Shown one piece after another: positions 62,248 to 64,000 of a stretch of DNA of 64,000 nucleotides. Position numbers and translations under genes: made by a program. This DNA is from Pleurocapsa sp. CCALA 161 (GTDB taxonomy: Bacteria > Cyanobacteriota > Cyanobacteriia > Cyanobacteriales > Xenococcaceae): positions 1 to 64,000 of the forward strand of contig NZ_PVWF01000006.1 in NCBI RefSeq assembly GCF_003003995.1, in the 5' to 3' direction. The notes beneath the pieces are model-generated. The model was not told where the DNA came from. It did no database searches and saw nothing but the letters and a program-made list of their open reading frames with translations. How positions within the stretch are numbered: position 1 is the first letter of the stretch; each line of letters starts with the position of its first letter.

Positions 62248-62669
62248 GGTATTTACAAGATAAATTCTCAAATTATTGCCAATGAGTTGCCAAGCAACTT
62301 ATCGTCTTTGTAAACAAGTTAAAACACAATTATGAAAATAAACTGAATTTATTCTGATTTTAAAATGCGCAACCAGCTAAAGAATTAAATCTTTGTAGCT
62401 TCTTTCGATTTGTGTAACGTCTTGGTAATCATTTGCGTGCGAAATGAAGAAAATACGATCATATGGGTGGTTTGACCATAATTTTCACCTCTTGTAAAAG
62501 CTTAGTTACATTGATTTTTCAGCGATCGCCGATTGATCGCCTACTGAATAAATTTTTTGTTGGTAACTTTTTGAGATGCGATCGCTTTAAGCAATCTTTA
62601 AATATGTTCGCCTTCAAGCACAATATACTTGTATTGTGATTGTTGTATTTATGGTGCAAATTTTATTGA
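62248..62669. other. Intergenic region with HIP1 sites, before the GIY-YIG gene
   Basis: A 422-base gap between divergent genes. It carries several HIP1-type octamers (for example near 62521 and 62579) but no gene, terminator or RNA I can support. Confidence 0.4.
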
Positions 62670-63671
62670 ATGTTGGCAGATAAATTCATTTTAGATTTGG
62701 AATGCGTAGATCTTCAGAATAAAGAATTACTGCCTGATTATTCAGGGATTTATTATGTCATAGATCGTCAACATCTGATCTGGTACATAGGGCGCTCTGT
62801 CAACTTACAACAAAGGTGGAATAATATTGTCAATCCTCACCATAGATATCATCAATTACTTACTATTGCAACTCAAAAAAATACAGAGTTTTTCATTTAT
62901 TACTCTCAGGAGAAGAAAAATAACCTTAACAAACTAGAAAAAACGCAAATAGCTAAATATCAGCCTTGTCTTAACTACACACCAGTAGCAAAAAATAAAT
63001 ATTTTAATTCCAACTCAGTTCAAAATTATAAACTGAGAAAATATAGTTACAGCAATAGTAATTTAAATACGTCACTCACAATATTATCTGATATTAAAAA
63101 TCATCAAAATAAATATATGCAAGAAACAATTAATAGTATACAGAATTTGTCAAATAACAACTCGTCTTTAGAACAATTTAAGCGTAAGTTTATAAATATC
63201 AAGAATAAAGATCTAAAATTGAATCTTGAGCTAGAAATTTGTGTTGACTCACAAAATAAACTCTTTGTTAGACATTATATGCATTCTATATTTTGCTATC
63301 GTATTGATATTGAAGATCTGAAAGATAAAGATTCAATTGAAGACTGTATATCAACTTTAGAATCACATTTTGAATGTTTATATGAACATTCCTTAAGGTG
63401 GTTAGGATATAAACTAAGTTGTAAAGAAATTTTGCTGATTGATGAAGAAGAACAGATTGAGATAGAAACTCAGGCAATTATGTTACCTTTTCGTCTGTTT
63501 GTTGAATTAATAGAATATCAATGGATGACCGATAGAAATCTGTCAGAGAATTTAGAAAATCAAGATCTTGAATGGTTTAAAGAGAAATGTTTGAATTTTA
63601 AAATCGCCAAATACTTACATGATAATGATTGGACGCTGTACAAATTAATCGAGCAGCTAGAAACAGCCTAA
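62670..63671 (+). CDS. GIY-YIG nuclease-domain protein with an unknown C-terminal half
   Basis: A 333-residue protein. Residues 26-110 are a GIY-YIG nuclease domain: SGIYYVI (GIY at 26-28), WYIGRSVNLQQRW (YIG at 39-41 and catalytic-type Arg49), and the conserved Glu/Asn in NKLEKTQIAKYQPCLNYTP. The remaining 220 residues are polar and acidic, with many Asn, Asp and Glu; no known domain was recognised. Such proteins in cyanobacteria are of unknown function; a DNA-repair or mobile-element role is possible. Low GC and Asn/Lys-rich codon use differ from neighbours. Confidence 0.8.
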   Translation: MLADKFILDLECVDLQNKELLPDYSGIYYVIDRQHLIWYIGRSVNLQQRWNNIVNPHHRYHQLLTIATQKNTEFFIYYSQEKKNNLNKLEKTQIAKYQPCLNYTPVAKNKYFNSNSVQNYKLRKYSYSNSNLNTSLTILSDIKNHQNKYMQETINSIQNLSNNNSSLEQFKRKFINIKNKDLKLNLELEICVDSQNKLFVRHYMHSIFCYRIDIEDLKDKDSIEDCISTLESHFECLYEHSLRWLGYKLSCKEILLIDEEEQIEIETQAIMLPFRLFVELIEYQWMTDRNLSENLENQDLEWFKEKCLNFKIAKYLHDNDWTLYKLIEQLETA

Positions 63672-64000
63672 TCTATTAATTCAACTCATTCAAATTGCGA
63701 ACAATCCAAAAGCTATCCAAAGGATACACCTGCGGATAAGATTAGCGTCATAGCTGATAGCTACCTCAACCGACTAACGTTCTTAACCCGAACTGACATT
63801 AAACAAGTGCTGTTTCAATACTTCTCGTTTAAGCTTTGTTATTGATTGGTTGAGTAGTCATTACTTATTACTCATTACTTATTACTTATTACTCATTACT
63901 CATTACTTAAGCCCAGGTTTACCGAGCGCAATTGTTAACCGAAAAGTATTGAGTGCTGTTTTAGTAATTTACCCAAAACCTTAATACCGCGATCAATAGT
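63672..64000. other. Window-end intergenic DNA with a heptamer array
   Basis: The 329-base end holds a heptamer array (63859-63907) and no long open frame. The last about 60 bases could be the 3' end of a minus-strand gene, but this is too short to judge. Confidence 0.5.
63859..63907 (+). repeat. Seven-unit (C/T)ATTACT heptamer array
   Basis: Seven units (CATTACT, TATTACT, CATTACT, TATTACT, TATTACT, CATTACT, CATTACT) stand head to tail. Heptamer tandem repeats of this kind are characteristic of many cyanobacterial genomes. Shorter relatives occur at 25253 (ACTACCT), 15577 (AAGTAAC) and 56365 (TTATTAC). Confidence 0.9.

Noticed and set aside
63938-64000. A possible 3' end of a minus-strand gene (last 20 codons ending TAA)
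   Set aside because: Too short to distinguish from chance; the reading continues off the window.

Overview
The window is chromosomal DNA of a cyanobacterium. The evidence is photosystem II genes (psb28, psbQ, psbA), a tocopherol/plastoquinone-type MPBQ methyltransferase, a PII protein with the cyanobacterial Ser49 site, a cyanobacterial SMC/FtsI set, and very many copies of the HIP1 octamer GCGATCGC in genes and between them. Base composition is AT-rich. Short palindromes, heptamer repeats and MITE-like elements are frequent, as in large-genome coccoid or filamentous cyanobacteria. The species cannot be named from sequence alone.

Layout. 0-2 kb: a 5'-terminal fragment of a CBM2-like secreted protein and a solitary C5-cytosine methyltransferase. 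2.4-4.4 kb: psb28, moaB, a small exported protein and a DUF1361 membrane protein. 4.7-7.6 kb: a complete ECF-type cobalt/nickel uptake operon (cbiM, PDGLE/CbiN-like, cbiQ, cbiO). 8-12 kb: a row of a sulfotransferase-like protein, a ketopantoate-reductase-family dehydrogenase and a DASS anion transporter. 12-25 kb: two membrane-anchored LivK-type receptors lie on either side of an MgtC protein, an ABC-2 exporter with allA, an LPG-flippase-like protein and a dual kinase/pseudokinase-TPR protein. 25-27.7 kb: MPBQ methyltransferase, an SDR protein and an ACT protein. 27.9-32.2 kb: the sulfate ABC operon (sbpA, small ORF, cysT, cysW, cysA). 32.2-32.8 kb: a DUF202 gene cut short by an IS630-type transposase remnant, then an orphan HicB-like gene. 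33.3-42.4 kb: leuA, psbQ, an FAD oxidoreductase, membrane proteins, pyrE, one tRNA (anticodon CAU), a CNNM/CorC protein and a TauE-type exporter. 42.6-50.6 kb: smc, an acidic repeat protein, ftsI and an upstream FtsL-like gene. 50.9-56.2 kb: an FAD monooxygenase, glnB and a SNF2 helicase. 56.6-64 kb: an NTF2-like protein, psbA, manC-type GDP-mannose pyrophosphorylase, an LCP-less LytR_C protein, a lumenal pentapeptide protein, a DUF4079 protein and a GIY-YIG nuclease.

Most genes are housekeeping or photosynthetic. The unusual material is mainly structural. A family of HIP1-containing palindromic inserts (sharing GCGATCGCGAAGCG or a close variant) sits in frame inside at least three coding regions. 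Related small palindromes interrupt heptamer microsatellites. Three MITE-like elements with terminal inverted repeats lie between genes, and the 14.9-15.75 kb gap is a dense nest of such elements. The most interesting protein-level points are the kinase-pseudokinase gene between two ligand-binding receptors, the LytR_C protein without a catalytic LCP domain, the sulfotransferase-like/dehydrogenase/anion-transporter row, and the FtsL-like gene before ftsI. No CRISPR array, prophage, biosynthetic gene cluster or recognisable defence island was seen.
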